Of a stretch of DNA of 13,068 nt, positions 5,751-13,068 are shown piece after piece (positions within the stretch are counted from its first letter, which is position 1; the number at the start of each line of letters is the position of its first letter). Below the pieces are notes generated by a model that saw only the letters and a list, made by a program, of their open reading frames with translations, had not been told where the DNA came from and searched no databases. This DNA comes from Erysipelotrichaceae bacterium. GTDB lineage: Bacteria; Bacillota_I; Bacilli_A; Erysipelotrichales; Erysipelotrichaceae. The translations under genes were made by a program, and so were the position numbers. The DNA is taken from contig DAIDML010000200.1 in the NCBI GenBank assembly GCA_027449005.1, positions 1 through 13,068 of the forward strand, given 5' to 3'.

Positions 5751-7053
5751 TGCTGTTGTTGCCATTGTTGGACAACCTAATGTAGGAAAGTCCACATTGT
5801 TTAACCGCTTGATTGGAGAGCGCTTATCCATTGTTTTAGATGAACCTGGTGTGACCCGTGATCGCTTGTATGGGACATGTGAATGGTTGTTAAAGAAATT
5901 TAGAGTGATTGACACTGGAGGGATTGTGTTAAAAGACCTTCCTTTTCAGAAAGAAATCATGATGCAAGTGGATATTGCACTTGATGAAGCAGACATCATT
6001 ATTTATGTTGTGGATGCGATGATTGGACTTGATCAAACGGATCGTGTGATTGCGAAGAAACTCCATGCTTCCAATAAACCTATCATTTTAGCAGCAAATA
6101 AGATTGATGATGGCTCAAAACAAGACAGAATGTATGATTACTATGCTTTAGGATTTGATCGTGTCATCGCCACCTCATCCGCTCATGGGATTGGTGTAGG
6201 TGACCTGCTCGATACATGCATTGAATATCTTCCTCCTAAGAGAAAGAAATCCAATGATGATGCATTAAAATTCAGTATCATTGGTCGTCCAAATGTTGGA
6301 AAATCATCGTTGGTTAATGCGATTCTAAATCAAGAACGTGTTATTGTTTCTGAAATTGAGGGGACAACCCGTGATGCGATTGACACAGATTTCATTGTTA
6401 ATGAGCAACCCTATACCATTATTGATACTGCTGGTATTCGTAAACGAGGTAAGATTTATGAAAAGATTGAGAAGTATGCTTTACTTCGATCAATGAGTGC
6501 CATAGAACGCAGTGATGTGGTGTTGTTTGTCTTAGATGCTTCCATTGAGATTACGGATTTGGATAAGCATGTGGCAGGTTATGCCCATGACATGAACAAA
6601 CCCATCATTATTGTGCTCAATAAATGGGATGATGTTGATAAGGATGAACATACTTTTCATGTGATACAAGAGAAGGTAAGAGAAGAGTTCCTTTATCTTT
6701 CTTATGCCCCAATCATTACAGTGTCAGCTTTAACAAAACAACGTGTTCACCAAATTATTCCTTTGGTTAATCAAGTCTTTGAATCTGCTTCATTAAGAAT
6801 CAGTACTTCGGTACTCAATGAAGTCATCATGGATGCGATTACCTTAACGCCACCACCAACCCATCAAGGAAAACGTTTGAAAGTAAACTACATGACACAA
6901 GTGGCGGTCAATCCACCAACCTTCTTATTGTTTGTGAATGATCCTGAACTGTTTCATTTCTCTTATAAACGTTACTTAGAAAACAAGATTAGAGAAGCCT
7001 TTGGTTTCATAGGAACACCTATCGTCATCAAAGCAAGAGGTAAAGAAGAATGA
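5743..7053 (+). CDS. der: Ribosome assembly GTPase Der (EngA)
   Basis: This 436-residue essential GTPase has two G domains in tandem and a C-terminal KH-like domain, and it acts in maturation of the 50S ribosomal subunit. Domain 1 has GQPNVGKST (10-18), DTGG and NKID (119-122). Domain 2 has GRPNVGKSS (181-189), DTAGIRKRGK and NKWD (293-296). The KH-like end holds NYMTQVAVNPPTFLLFVND. The first P-loop has Gln where many Der proteins have Arg (GRPNVGKS), a tolerated change. AGGAGG (5731-5736) lies 6 bases before ATG 5743, inside the end of cmk; the gene overlaps cmk by 8 bases and gpsA by 4 (ATGA, 7050-7053). Confidence 0.97.
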   Translation: MIDAVVAIVGQPNVGKSTLFNRLIGERLSIVLDEPGVTRDRLYGTCEWLLKKFRVIDTGGIVLKDLPFQKEIMMQVDIALDEADIIIYVVDAMIGLDQTDRVIAKKLHASNKPIILAANKIDDGSKQDRMYDYYALGFDRVIATSSAHGIGVGDLLDTCIEYLPPKRKKSNDDALKFSIIGRPNVGKSSLVNAILNQERVIVSEIEGTTRDAIDTDFIVNEQPYTIIDTAGIRKRGKIYEKIEKYALLRSMSAIERSDVVLFVLDASIEITDLDKHVAGYAHDMNKPIIIVLNKWDDVDKDEHTFHVIQEKVREEFLYLSYAPIITVSALTKQRVHQIIPLVNQVFESASLRISTSVLNEVIMDAITLTPPPTHQGKRLKVNYMTQVAVNPPTFLLFVNDPELFHFSYKRYLENKIREAFGFIGTPIVIKARGKEE

Positions 7054-8066
7054 GTTGCATCGGAATCATTGGAGCAGGAAGCTGGGGATTAGCATTAGCT
7101 AATGTCTTGAGTGATAACCAACACAATGTGATTGTGTACACACGTGAAGCTTCTGATCGAGATACTATCCTAAATACGCACAACCATCCTCTGTTTTTTG
7201 GTGATCATGTAATTTTAAACAATACAATCAATGTCACTACTCAATTGGTTGATCTTGATCAATGTTCAACCATTGTATTAAGTGTACCTTCAGTAGCCAT
7301 TGAAGATGTCTGTGTTCAAATCAACGACCTATTTACAACCCCAAAAGTCTTTGTGAATACCGCAAAAGGTTTTAATCCACGTAATTTTCAGTTGCTTTCA
7401 GAAACCATCACTCAAACACTATCTCAACACATTCTAAAAGACTTAGTGTCTTTGATAGGCCCATCCCATGCTGAAGAAGTGGTCGTAAGACTTCTTACCA
7501 GTGTGAATGTGGTAGGTGAAAATGATGATACTCTCATTGAAGTTCAACGCTTGTTCTCTAACCAATATTTCAGAGTGTATCGTAATCATGATGTCATAGG
7601 AGCACAACTGGGTGTTGCCACTAAAAACGTGATTGCCTTAGCCAGTGGAATGCTTTCAGGATTTGGTTTAGCTGATAATGCTAGGGCAGCCTTAATCACA
7701 CGAGGATTAGCTGAGATGTCGCGTCTTGGATTAGCCATGGGTGGTCAACTTGAAACGTTTTTAGGATTATGTGGAGTAGGGGATTTGGTTGTTACCGCAA
7801 CGTCGACTCACTCTCGTAATTTTCAAGCAGGATATCGAATTGGTAAGGATAATGAAGCAGCAATGTTTCTAGCTACCAACCAAAAAACGGTTGAAGGTGT
7901 TTACGCTTTAGCTGGAGTATTACACTATGCTAAAGAAAAGAACGTAGAAATGCCCATATGTGAAGCCGTTAATCGTATCGTTCATCATCAAGAAAAAGTC
8001 TCTGATATGATTCAATCCTTAACAGAACGAGATTTAAAACGAGAATTCGAATTAACACCGTCTTAA
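7050..8066 (+). CDS. gpsA: Glycerol-3-phosphate dehydrogenase [NAD(P)+]
   Basis: This 338-residue cytoplasmic enzyme reduces dihydroxyacetone phosphate to sn-glycerol-3-phosphate, the backbone for phospholipids. The Rossmann nucleotide site is GAGSWG (residues 8-13). GPSHAEE (137-143), the catalytic Lys192 (ATKN, equivalent to E. coli Lys195), ADNARAALITRGLAEM and the loop GVGDLVVTATSTHSRN are all present. Length and motif spacing are normal. Small departures are TAKG for the usual SKG, and ATKN for ALKN. It overlaps der by 4 bases and is the last gene of the operon. No convincing terminator lies between it and the HU gene, so read-through into hup is possible. Confidence 0.96.
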   Translation: MSCIGIIGAGSWGLALANVLSDNQHNVIVYTREASDRDTILNTHNHPLFFGDHVILNNTINVTTQLVDLDQCSTIVLSVPSVAIEDVCVQINDLFTTPKVFVNTAKGFNPRNFQLLSETITQTLSQHILKDLVSLIGPSHAEEVVVRLLTSVNVVGENDDTLIEVQRLFSNQYFRVYRNHDVIGAQLGVATKNVIALASGMLSGFGLADNARAALITRGLAEMSRLGLAMGGQLETFLGLCGVGDLVVTATSTHSRNFQAGYRIGKDNEAAMFLATNQKTVEGVYALAGVLHYAKEKNVEMPICEAVNRIVHHQEKVSDMIQSLTERDLKREFELTPS

Positions 8067-8095
8067 GACAACCCTATAAAAACAACTGTATCGTG

Positions 8096-8125
8096 TTGCA
8101 TGGGGGGGGATAATTTGTGTATGAT
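8096..8125 (+). promoter_or_regulatory. Putative HU promoter with G8 tract in the spacer
   Basis: A -35-like TTGCAT (8096-8101) and -10-like TATGAT (8120-8125) are 18 bases apart. Eight consecutive Gs (8102-8109) fill the first part of the spacer, starting directly after the -35 box. Loss or gain of one G would give 17 or 19 bases. The boxes are imperfect, so the promoter call is moderate; the G tract is directly visible. Confidence 0.55.
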
Positions 8126-8148
8126 AGTAGAGTAGATGGAGGTACACT

Positions 8149-8433
8149 ATGTCAGAATCTATGAATAAAAAGGTGCTTGCTGATTTAGTTTCAGAAAAAT
8201 TGTCAATCACAAAAAAACAATCCACTGAAATCATTGATGTGGTACTTGAAGAAATTGCTGTGGCTTTAAAAGAAGGTAAAAAAGTCGACTTAGCTGGCTT
8301 TGGAAGTTTCAGTGTAAAAGAGCGTTCAGCACGTACAGGATTTAATCCACTTACAAAGGAATCTATCCAAATTGAGGCTTCTCGTGGTGTAGGTTTCAAA
8401 CCTGCTAAAGCTTTAAAAGATCTTGTTAAATAA
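8149..8433 (+). CDS. hup: HU family nucleoid protein
   Basis: This 94-residue histone-like protein bends and compacts DNA as a dimer. The helical N-terminus (MNKKVLADLVSEKLSITKKQ), the turn DLAGFGSFSVKERSARTG and the DNA-inserting arm with FNP (residues 64-66) are typical, as is the end GFKPAKALKDLVK. GGAGG (8138-8142) lies 6 bases before ATG 8149, supporting this start; it adds four residues ahead of MNKK, which would start at 8161. The gene ends at a strong terminator. HU after gpsA also occurs in Bacillus (hbs downstream of gpsA), so the context is ordinary. Confidence 0.96.
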   Translation: MSESMNKKVLADLVSEKLSITKKQSTEIIDVVLEEIAVALKEGKKVDLAGFGSFSVKERSARTGFNPLTKESIQIEASRGVGFKPAKALKDLVK

Positions 8434-8461
8434 TAAGAAGCAAACTTGCTTCTTATTTTTT
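8432..8461 (+). terminator. Rho-independent terminator after hup
   Basis: An 11-bp stem (8432-8442 with 8447-8457) closes over the loop AACT and is followed by Ts. Its 5' arm begins within the HU stop codon. Confidence 0.92.
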
Positions 8462-8467
8462 ATTTTA

Positions 8468-8476
8468 TGATATAAT
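8468..8476 (+). promoter_or_regulatory. Extended -10 promoter of the zinc peptidase gene
   Basis: TGATATAAT (8468-8476) is a perfect extended -10. The closest -35 candidate, TTGCTT (8447-8452), lies in the 3' arm of the HU terminator with an 18-base spacer. The leader to ATG 8505 is short. Confidence 0.65.
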
Positions 8477-8504
8477 ATTTATAAGAAAAATAAGGAGGTT
8501 CACA

Positions 8505-9170
8505 ATGGACTTAATTCTTTACTTTGCTGCTATTGCGATTGCATTGTGGGCACAAACTTCAGTTAAGAACGTCTACAATCGTTTTTCAAAAGTTGCTGCA
8601 AACACACGATTAACAGGATTTGATGTAGCGCAACTGATTATGAGACGACAAGGGGTCAGTGATGTGAATGTAGAGATGACTCAATCACTTTTAGGGGACC
8701 ATTATGATCCTCGCAGTAAAACAGTTCGATTATCACCTACAGTCTATAACACCAATTCTATCGCTTCTATTGCCATTGCTGCTCACGAGGTTGGTCATGT
8801 TCTTCAAGATCATGAAGGATATGCATTTCTTAAACTTCGCAATTCTATGCTACCTTTAGCTGTTATCTCTGGAAATTTAGCTTGGGTTGTTATCATTATT
8901 GGATTCTTTGCCAGTTCGCTTAATCTTATTTATCTAGGGTTACTCATGTTAGGTGTAATTGCATTCTTTCAATTAGTCACTCTACCACTTGAATATGATG
9001 CCTCTGCACGAGCAAATCGATTGCTTGTTGAAGAAGGAATCATTGGATTTGAAGATTTGCCTTACGTTAAGAAAATGCTTAATGCGGCTGCATTAACCTA
9101 TGTTGCTGCTCTAGCAACCACCTTGCTTCAAATTGTAAGAATACTGCTTTTAACTCAACGTCGACGATAA
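8505..9170 (+). CDS. Membrane zinc metallopeptidase, YugP type
   Basis: This 221-residue member of the neutral zinc metallopeptidase family (YugP-like, Zn_peptidase_2) has the zinc motif HEVGH (His94, Glu95, His98). The likely third ligand region is LEYDAS (Glu163/Asp165). The segment DHYDPRSKTVRLSPTVY before the zinc site is characteristic of the family. Hydrophobic segments lie near 2-17, 114-134, 137-160 and 196-215, so it is a multi-pass membrane protein. The AAGGAGG ribosome site (8492-8498) is 6 bases before ATG 8505. The physiological substrate of this family is not established to my knowledge. The gene is followed by a terminator whose 3' arm is the ribosome site of the next gene. Confidence 0.92.
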   Translation: MDLILYFAAIAIALWAQTSVKNVYNRFSKVAANTRLTGFDVAQLIMRRQGVSDVNVEMTQSLLGDHYDPRSKTVRLSPTVYNTNSIASIAIAAHEVGHVLQDHEGYAFLKLRNSMLPLAVISGNLAWVVIIIGFFASSLNLIYLGLLMLGVIAFFQLVTLPLEYDASARANRLLVEEGIIGFEDLPYVKKMLNAAALTYVAALATTLLQIVRILLLTQRRR

Positions 9171-9185
9171 TCCTTAGGAAACCTT

Positions 9186-9222
9186 CCTCCTTACTTCATA
9201 CATTAAGTAAGGAGGTTTTTTT
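9186..9222 (+). terminator. Terminator that also hides the next gene's ribosome site
   Basis: CCTCCTTACTT (9186-9196) pairs perfectly with AAGTAAGGAGG (9205-9215) around an 8-base loop, followed by seven Ts (9216-9222). The T run ends immediately before ATG 9223. GGAGG (9211-9215) is the only Shine-Dalgarno for that ATG, so one hairpin both ends the upstream transcript and, in read-through RNA, masks translation initiation. A competing small hairpin, AGGAA (9176-9180) with TTCCT (9184-9188), would free part of the 3' arm. Confidence 0.85.
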
Positions 9223-10209
9223 ATGAGATTGATGAAAACAATTGTTTCTATAATTAGTATTTTTCTATTAAGAAGTTTTTTCTTACATTCAATTCATGGC
9301 TTTAGTCCCACTGTACAAGAGATTACACAAGATCATTTTAAACATGAAATCTTTGATGTCTATGTGGATCGCTTTGATTTAGTGTTTGAAGGATATGGTT
9401 TTGTGATTGAACAACAACACTATCGTAATCTTTTAACCCATTCCATTGCGATAGAAATGATTGACTCAAAAGGGAAGAGTAGGCGATATGAAGGTGTTTC
9501 ACAAAAGTCAAACTACACTGAACACATGAAGTATCGTGGAACATCTCTTTGTGGTATGTTTAGTTTAAGACAACCCAATCAAACATGTCATTACATCTAT
9601 GAAAACGTTCAATTCAAAGTGAAAATACCATTATCTCTTATCGAAACACATGAAACGTACGTTTTTAATTTGATTAGTCATCCTAAAAGCATTAATGTTG
9701 AGTTCAAAACACCTGTATACGCGATATTAGAAAAAAACGAGTTAGTTCATAATGAAAGAATTTTCATTTTTCATGATCATGAACAACGCAATTCTTTGCA
9801 AATCATGCACAGTGAAGTTGTTGCAAGATCACAGCCATCAATTACTGGTCCAGCGTTATATCAAGGCGTTGATTGCAGCAGTACCTATAAGAACCAGTTG
9901 TTTTATCAACTAAACGCTGTTTTCAATGAAATCTATTCTGTGATGTTTAATTCATCCATTGGTTTAACTTATTATGAACTTAAAGGACAATTATCAGATT
10001 GTAGTAATCAACGAAGAACCATCATTGAGGGACATCAAATAAAACCATTGCATATCAATAGAATTATGGTAAGGCTTGGAGGTGATCGATTTAAAATGAG
10101 TGTAACAGTACCAAAACCTTTAGTTCAAACGGTATTAGTTAGGTATTATCATCCTAAATACATGAATCATAGTCGATACAATGTGTTCTTAAATCTACTT
10201 AAATACTAA
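9223..10209 (+). CDS. Unrecognised exported or membrane-anchored protein
   Basis: I do not recognise this 328-residue protein. The N-terminus (MRLMKTIVSIISIFLLRSFF, then LHSIHG) has positive charges followed by a hydrophobic core, suggesting a signal peptide or a single N-terminal anchor. The rest has no other membrane segment and appears rich in beta strands. It has four cysteines after the N-terminus (110, 122, 218 and 260), in two pairs 12 and 42 residues apart, which could form disulfides outside the cell. No LPXTG motif and no lipobox cysteine are seen. GGAGG at 9211-9215 is 7 bases from ATG 9223 but lies in a terminator stem; ATG 9232 is a possible alternative start. No clear promoter is visible, so expression may depend on read-through from the zinc peptidase gene. 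It ends convergent to deoB. The open frame is long and well formed, so I consider it a real gene. Confidence 0.8.
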   Translation: MRLMKTIVSIISIFLLRSFFLHSIHGFSPTVQEITQDHFKHEIFDVYVDRFDLVFEGYGFVIEQQHYRNLLTHSIAIEMIDSKGKSRRYEGVSQKSNYTEHMKYRGTSLCGMFSLRQPNQTCHYIYENVQFKVKIPLSLIETHETYVFNLISHPKSINVEFKTPVYAILEKNELVHNERIFIFHDHEQRNSLQIMHSEVVARSQPSITGPALYQGVDCSSTYKNQLFYQLNAVFNEIYSVMFNSSIGLTYYELKGQLSDCSNQRRTIIEGHQIKPLHINRIMVRLGGDRFKMSVTVPKPLVQTVLVRYYHPKYMNHSRYNVFLNLLKY

Positions 10210-10231
10210 AAAAGTAGCATAGAAATGCTAC
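10208..10231 (-). terminator. Terminator of the dinB-xerD-deoB operon
   Basis: Read on the minus strand, GTAGCAT (10231-10225) pairs with ATGCTAC (10220-10214) over a 4-base loop and is followed by six Ts (10213-10208). On the plus strand the hairpin is not followed by a T run, so it probably serves only the minus-strand genes. It lies 24 bases beyond the deoB stop and abuts the stop codon of the convergent gene. Confidence 0.85.
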
Positions 10232-10255
10232 CTCGTATAATGTATATTATGTAAT

Positions 10256-11440
10256 CTATTGATAATCTTTTAAGTAGGAACGGCCATGTTTAGGGAGCTC
10301 TACTTCAAAGTTATCAGCTATGGTTGCTCCAATAGAGGCAAAGGTATCAGCGACTTCTAATTGCTTGTTCCCTTCTAAAGATGGTGAATAAACAATTTGG
10401 AATATATACTCACGAGTGTGATCTGTTCCATGATGGGTTGGATCATTGCCATGATCACTGGTAAGGATGAGTAAATCATCTGCTTTTAAATGAGGAAGAA
10501 GCTCACCCAATTGCTTGTCAAAAATTTCTAGTTCTTCCGCATAACCCTTTGGATTACGACGATGACCCCATAATGCATCAAAATCAACCAGATTCACAAA
10601 ACATAACCCTGTAAAATCTTTGTTTTTAACGATTTCAATGGTTTTTTCCATGCCATCAAAGTTAGATTTTGTTTTTTGATATTCAGTAATGCCTTCTTGA
10701 TCAAAGATATCCACAATTTTACCAATGGATATCACATCCAGTTGTGCATTTTTAAGTGAATCCAATACTGTAGGTTCAAAGGGCTTAAGAGCATAGTCTT
10801 TACGATTGGATGTTCGTTTAAACTCCCCTACTTTTGCCCCCACAAAGGGTCTAGCGATGACACGACCTAACTTCCATTCTGGTTTCATTGTAATATCACG
10901 AGCAATCTCACAGACTTTGATGAGATTATCTAGTCCAAAAGTTTCTTCATGAGCTGCAATCTGTAAGACAGAATCGGCTGAAGTGTAAACAATCATGTCG
11001 TTTGTTAGCATGTGATGTTCACCATATTCATCGATGATTTCAGTTCCTGAAGCAGACTTGTTTCCTACAACTTCATACCCAGTTCTTGATTTTAATTCTT
11101 CAATTAACTCATCAGGAAATCCCGTTTCAGTAAAAGTAATGAAGGGTTCTTTAATGTGTAACCCCATCATTTCCCAATGTCCTGTCATGGTATCTTTTCC
11201 TAAACTGGCTTCCATTAGCTTACCATAATTGGCTTTAGGATGATTTACAGGTTCTACACCTTTTATTGGGTGAAGATTACCTAAACCAAGTGATTTTAAG
11301 TGTGGTAAATCTAATCCATTTACAGCGTGTGCAATGTGCCCTAATGTATCAGCACCTTCATCATTGTATGCTTTTGCATCAGGCAACTCCCCTACTCCAA
11401 CAGAATCTAAAACAATGGTGAATATTCGCTTGAATTTCAT
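10256..11440 (-). CDS. deoB: Phosphopentomutase
   Basis: This 394-residue cytoplasmic enzyme interconverts ribose or deoxyribose 1-phosphate and 5-phosphate, linking nucleoside breakdown to the pentose phosphate route. It belongs to the alkaline phosphatase superfamily with two Mn ions. The expected ligands are visible: Asp12 (VLDSVGVG), Asp288 and His293 ([10 protein letters not shown]), Asp329-His330 (TSDHGND) and His341 (HTREY). The phosphorylated Thr lies in KDTMTGHWE (82-90). The start at 11440 has AGGAG (minus strand, near 11447-11451) and overlaps the xerD stop by 4 bases (ATGA). xerD-deoB adjacency also occurs in Bacillus (ripX-drm). The purine nucleoside phosphorylase gene that follows deoB there is absent here. 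Confidence 0.97.
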   Translation of the reverse strand: MKFKRIFTIVLDSVGVGELPDAKAYNDEGADTLGHIAHAVNGLDLPHLKSLGLGNLHPIKGVEPVNHPKANYGKLMEASLGKDTMTGHWEMMGLHIKEPFITFTETGFPDELIEELKSRTGYEVVGNKSASGTEIIDEYGEHHMLTNDMIVYTSADSVLQIAAHEETFGLDNLIKVCEIARDITMKPEWKLGRVIARPFVGAKVGEFKRTSNRKDYALKPFEPTVLDSLKNAQLDVISIGKIVDIFDQEGITEYQKTKSNFDGMEKTIEIVKNKDFTGLCFVNLVDFDALWGHRRNPKGYAEELEIFDKQLGELLPHLKADDLLILTSDHGNDPTHHGTDHTREYIFQIVYSPSLEGNKQLEVADTFASIGATIADNFEVELPKHGRSYLKDYQ

Positions 11441-12318
11441 GGTTTCTCCTTTTTTATTTTTGCTCCTGGATGGAAGCTATGATACTTCTCATGCAGTGAT
11501 TGGTCACTGACATGAGTGTAAATCTGAGTGGTTTTAATATCACTGTGCCCAAGAAGGGATTGAACACTTCGTAAATCAGCACCTTGTGATAAAAGTGTGG
11601 TCGCAAATCCATGTCGTAATCGATGAGGATGCATGTCATTGAGTCCTACACGCTCTCCACAGTTCTTGATTAAAGTATACACCTTCTGTCGGGTATAAAC
11701 CCGTCCATTGGGTTGTATGAGTAAGCGTTGTGATTTTGAAGCAAGTCGTTGAGGTCTAATCTCATTAAGATATCGCGTTAACAGTTCTAAGCATTGATCA
11801 TGTAAAATCACAACCCGTTCCTTATCCCCTTTTCCTACTAACTTCATCATTCTCTCCTTAAGATAAAGTGAGTTGAGTGATAAATCAACACATTCGCTGA
11901 CTCTTAAACCTGTAGTGAAAAGCAGTACAATCAATAGATGCTCATCTTCATGAGCTTGCTCATCCAAAGAACTTTCAATTAAACGACTGAATTCATTCAG
12001 AGATAGCACATGAGGCAATCGTTTTGACTTAAACTCATAGGTCAATAGATCACTAAAATCAAATTGATCTGTGCTAAGGCTGAGATACTTCACGTAAGCG
12101 CGAATTGCGCTTAGATAGCGAGACAAAGTAGTTTTACTTAATGATTGACACCCTTCAATAAAATAACGCTCTACAGCCTCAGGATTAAGCTGTTGGATAT
12201 CATGTTTCTCAATGAAGGTTAAAAAACGATGAATATCACTCACATACGAGCTCATCGATGTCGGTTTAACCCCTAAGGTATATAGACAGTAATGTTGAAA
12301 GGATTCTAAGGTTTTCAT
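11437..12318 (-). CDS. xerD: Tyrosine recombinase XerD
   Basis: This 293-residue recombinase resolves chromosome dimers at the dif site with a XerC or CodV partner. The N-terminal SAM-like core-binding domain (1-85) is followed by the catalytic domain with Arg139 (TGLRVSE), Lys163 (GKGDKER), His232 and Arg235 (PHRLRH), His258 (LLGHSD) and the nucleophile Tyr267 (TQIYTHV). The His-Tyr distance of nine residues matches E. coli XerD. Length and the neighbouring deoB favour chromosomal XerD over a phage or transposon integrase, and no flanking att-like repeats were seen. The start at 12318 overlaps the dinB stop by 4 bases and has no strong Shine-Dalgarno, so translation probably depends on coupling to dinB. 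Confidence 0.93.
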   Translation of the reverse strand: MKTLESFQHYCLYTLGVKPTSMSSYVSDIHRFLTFIEKHDIQQLNPEAVERYFIEGCQSLSKTTLSRYLSAIRAYVKYLSLSTDQFDFSDLLTYEFKSKRLPHVLSLNEFSRLIESSLDEQAHEDEHLLIVLLFTTGLRVSECVDLSLNSLYLKERMMKLVGKGDKERVVILHDQCLELLTRYLNEIRPQRLASKSQRLLIQPNGRVYTRQKVYTLIKNCGERVGLNDMHPHRLRHGFATTLLSQGADLRSVQSLLGHSDIKTTQIYTHVSDQSLHEKYHSFHPGAKIKKEKP

Positions 12319-13068
12319 TCAAATAAGTTAAGTTGAGCAAAGTACTCTCTTTCATCTATCATTTTAGAACAACTGACACTGATATGTCTAACACTCTGTT
12401 CAAAGAGTTGATCAAACAAGACATTAACATATTCATAAATCGTTCCATAATCTTGAGTTGGTACCTCAAAATTAAGCGATTTAGAGCGATTTTCATAGGT
12501 GTCATCTTTAATACCTACGATAATGTTCTTAAATAAAATATGTTCATTCAACGCTTTATTGACCAGTTCTTGCACACATTCTTGAAGGATGAGGGTCAAT
12601 GTCTTTTCATCATCACAATCATAACCAATACTACGACTTTGTCCCATGGATTTATGACTGCGTGTTTGATTAACTATGCTTTCATCAATTCCAGAACATC
12701 GCTCAATTAAGGGTCTTAAGTTCAATGGAATTTGTGCTAAGGTTAATTCATCACACTTCATTAAATCAGCAACCGTATTCAATTGAAATGAGGCTAAGAT
12801 ATCATACATTTTTTTACCTACCCCAATGATGGATGGTAAAGGTAAAGGCCATAATTTCGATTTTAGTTCATTATCTCGAATGATTGAAATCCCATTGGGT
12901 TTCTTAAGATCACTGGCCACTTTCGCTAGAAATTTGTTTGATGCGATGCCTATACTAACTTTAAGTTGCAACTCTTCTTGAAGTCTTTTTTGAAGCAACA
13001 TGGCTGCATCCAAAGGTTTACTGTACTGATGCATCACATCACTCATGTCCATGTAACATTCATCAACT
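12315..13068 (-). CDS. dinB: DNA polymerase IV (Y family), 5' end outside the window
   Basis: The frame is open to the window edge; 250 C-terminal residues are visible. The first visible residues are VDECYMDMSDV, the palm motif with the catalytic Asp-Glu pair of Y-family polymerases, so internal Met codons after it are not the start. Next come the fingers/palm segment GIASNKFLAKVASDLKKPNG, the thumb helix-hairpin-helix region (PLPSIIGVGKKMYDILASF) and the little finger domain (MGQSRSIG onward). The protein ends with QLNLFE, which fits the QLxLF-type sliding-clamp binding motif, so the C-terminus is complete. Pol IV carries out error-prone bypass of lesions. It heads the visible part of an operon with xerD and deoB; any promoter or LexA site would lie beyond the window. 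Confidence 0.95.
   Translation of the reverse strand, partial: VDECYMDMSDVMHQYSKPLDAAMLLQKRLQEELQLKVSIGIASNKFLAKVASDLKKPNGISIIRDNELKSKLWPLPLPSIIGVGKKMYDILASFQLNTVADLMKCDELTLAQIPLNLRPLIERCSGIDESIVNQTRSHKSMGQSRSIGYDCDDEKTLTLILQECVQELVNKALNEHILFKNIIVGIKDDTYENRSKSLNFEVPTQDYGTIYEYVNVLFDQLFEQSVRHISVSCSKMIDEREYFAQLNLFE

Noticed and set aside
8060..8069. Perfect palindrome GTCTTAAGAC at the gpsA stop
   Set aside because: No loop is possible and there is no T run, so it is not a terminator; a single 10-bp palindrome is weak evidence for a protein site.
8052..8399. 115-residue open frame on the minus strand across the HU gene
   Set aside because: It is antisense to a clear HU coding region and has no family features; it is a shadow frame.
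11437..12318. Integrase of a mobile element
   Set aside because: Length, catalytic spacing and the deoB neighbour fit chromosomal XerD, and no att-like repeats or cargo genes are present.
13041..13052. ATG codons near 13052 as the start of dinB
   Set aside because: The frame continues upstream with VDECY, part of the catalytic palm motif, so the start lies outside the window.

Overview
The window is AT-rich bacterial chromosome, densely packed with housekeeping genes of Bacillota type. TGA is used as a stop (arsR/cadC, cmk, der, xerD, dinB) and TGG encodes Trp, so the standard bacterial code applies and a TGA=Trp mollicute is excluded. Strong Shine-Dalgarno sites, an FMN riboswitch in front of ribU, and the pairs aminopeptidase-efp, cmk...der-gpsA...HU and xerD-deoB are all typical of low-GC Gram-positives. 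I infer a Bacillota member, possibly from the Erysipelotrichia; the class is a guess from gene style, not from a search. No mobile element, CRISPR array, tRNA or rRNA is visible.

Plus strand, 1-4381: the 3' end of an M24 aminopeptidase gene is followed by efp, whose product has a non-canonical tip loop. After a terminator comes a metal-stress operon: a CadC-like ArsR/SmtB repressor with a 12-2-12 operator at its own promoter, translationally coupled to a Zn/Cd/Pb P1B-type ATPase. That gene ends in an AT-rich hairpin whose 3' arm starts a three-copy tandem repeat. Then come a consensus promoter, an FMN riboswitch with an intrinsic terminator, and the riboflavin transporter S-component gene ribU.

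Plus strand, 4421-10209: an operon encodes an unrecognised protein with a C-terminal membrane anchor, CMP kinase (cmk), the ribosome-assembly GTPase Der and glycerol-3-phosphate dehydrogenase (gpsA), joined by 4- or 8-base overlaps. HU follows, with a G8 tract inside its promoter spacer. Next is a membrane zinc metallopeptidase of the YugP type, then an unrecognised exported or membrane-anchored protein. The ribosome binding site of that last gene lies in the 3' arm of the preceding terminator hairpin.

Minus strand, 13068-10208: dinB (DNA polymerase IV, 5' end outside the window), xerD (chromosome dimer resolution recombinase) and deoB (phosphopentomutase) form an operon with 4-base ATGA overlaps. 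It ends in a terminator facing the plus-strand genes.

No large undescribed system is evident. The points most worth a second look are the EF-P loop lacking the modifiable Lys, the G8 tract in the HU promoter, the terminator that hides a ribosome binding site, the tandem repeat derived from a terminator arm, and the two unrecognised membrane or exported proteins.
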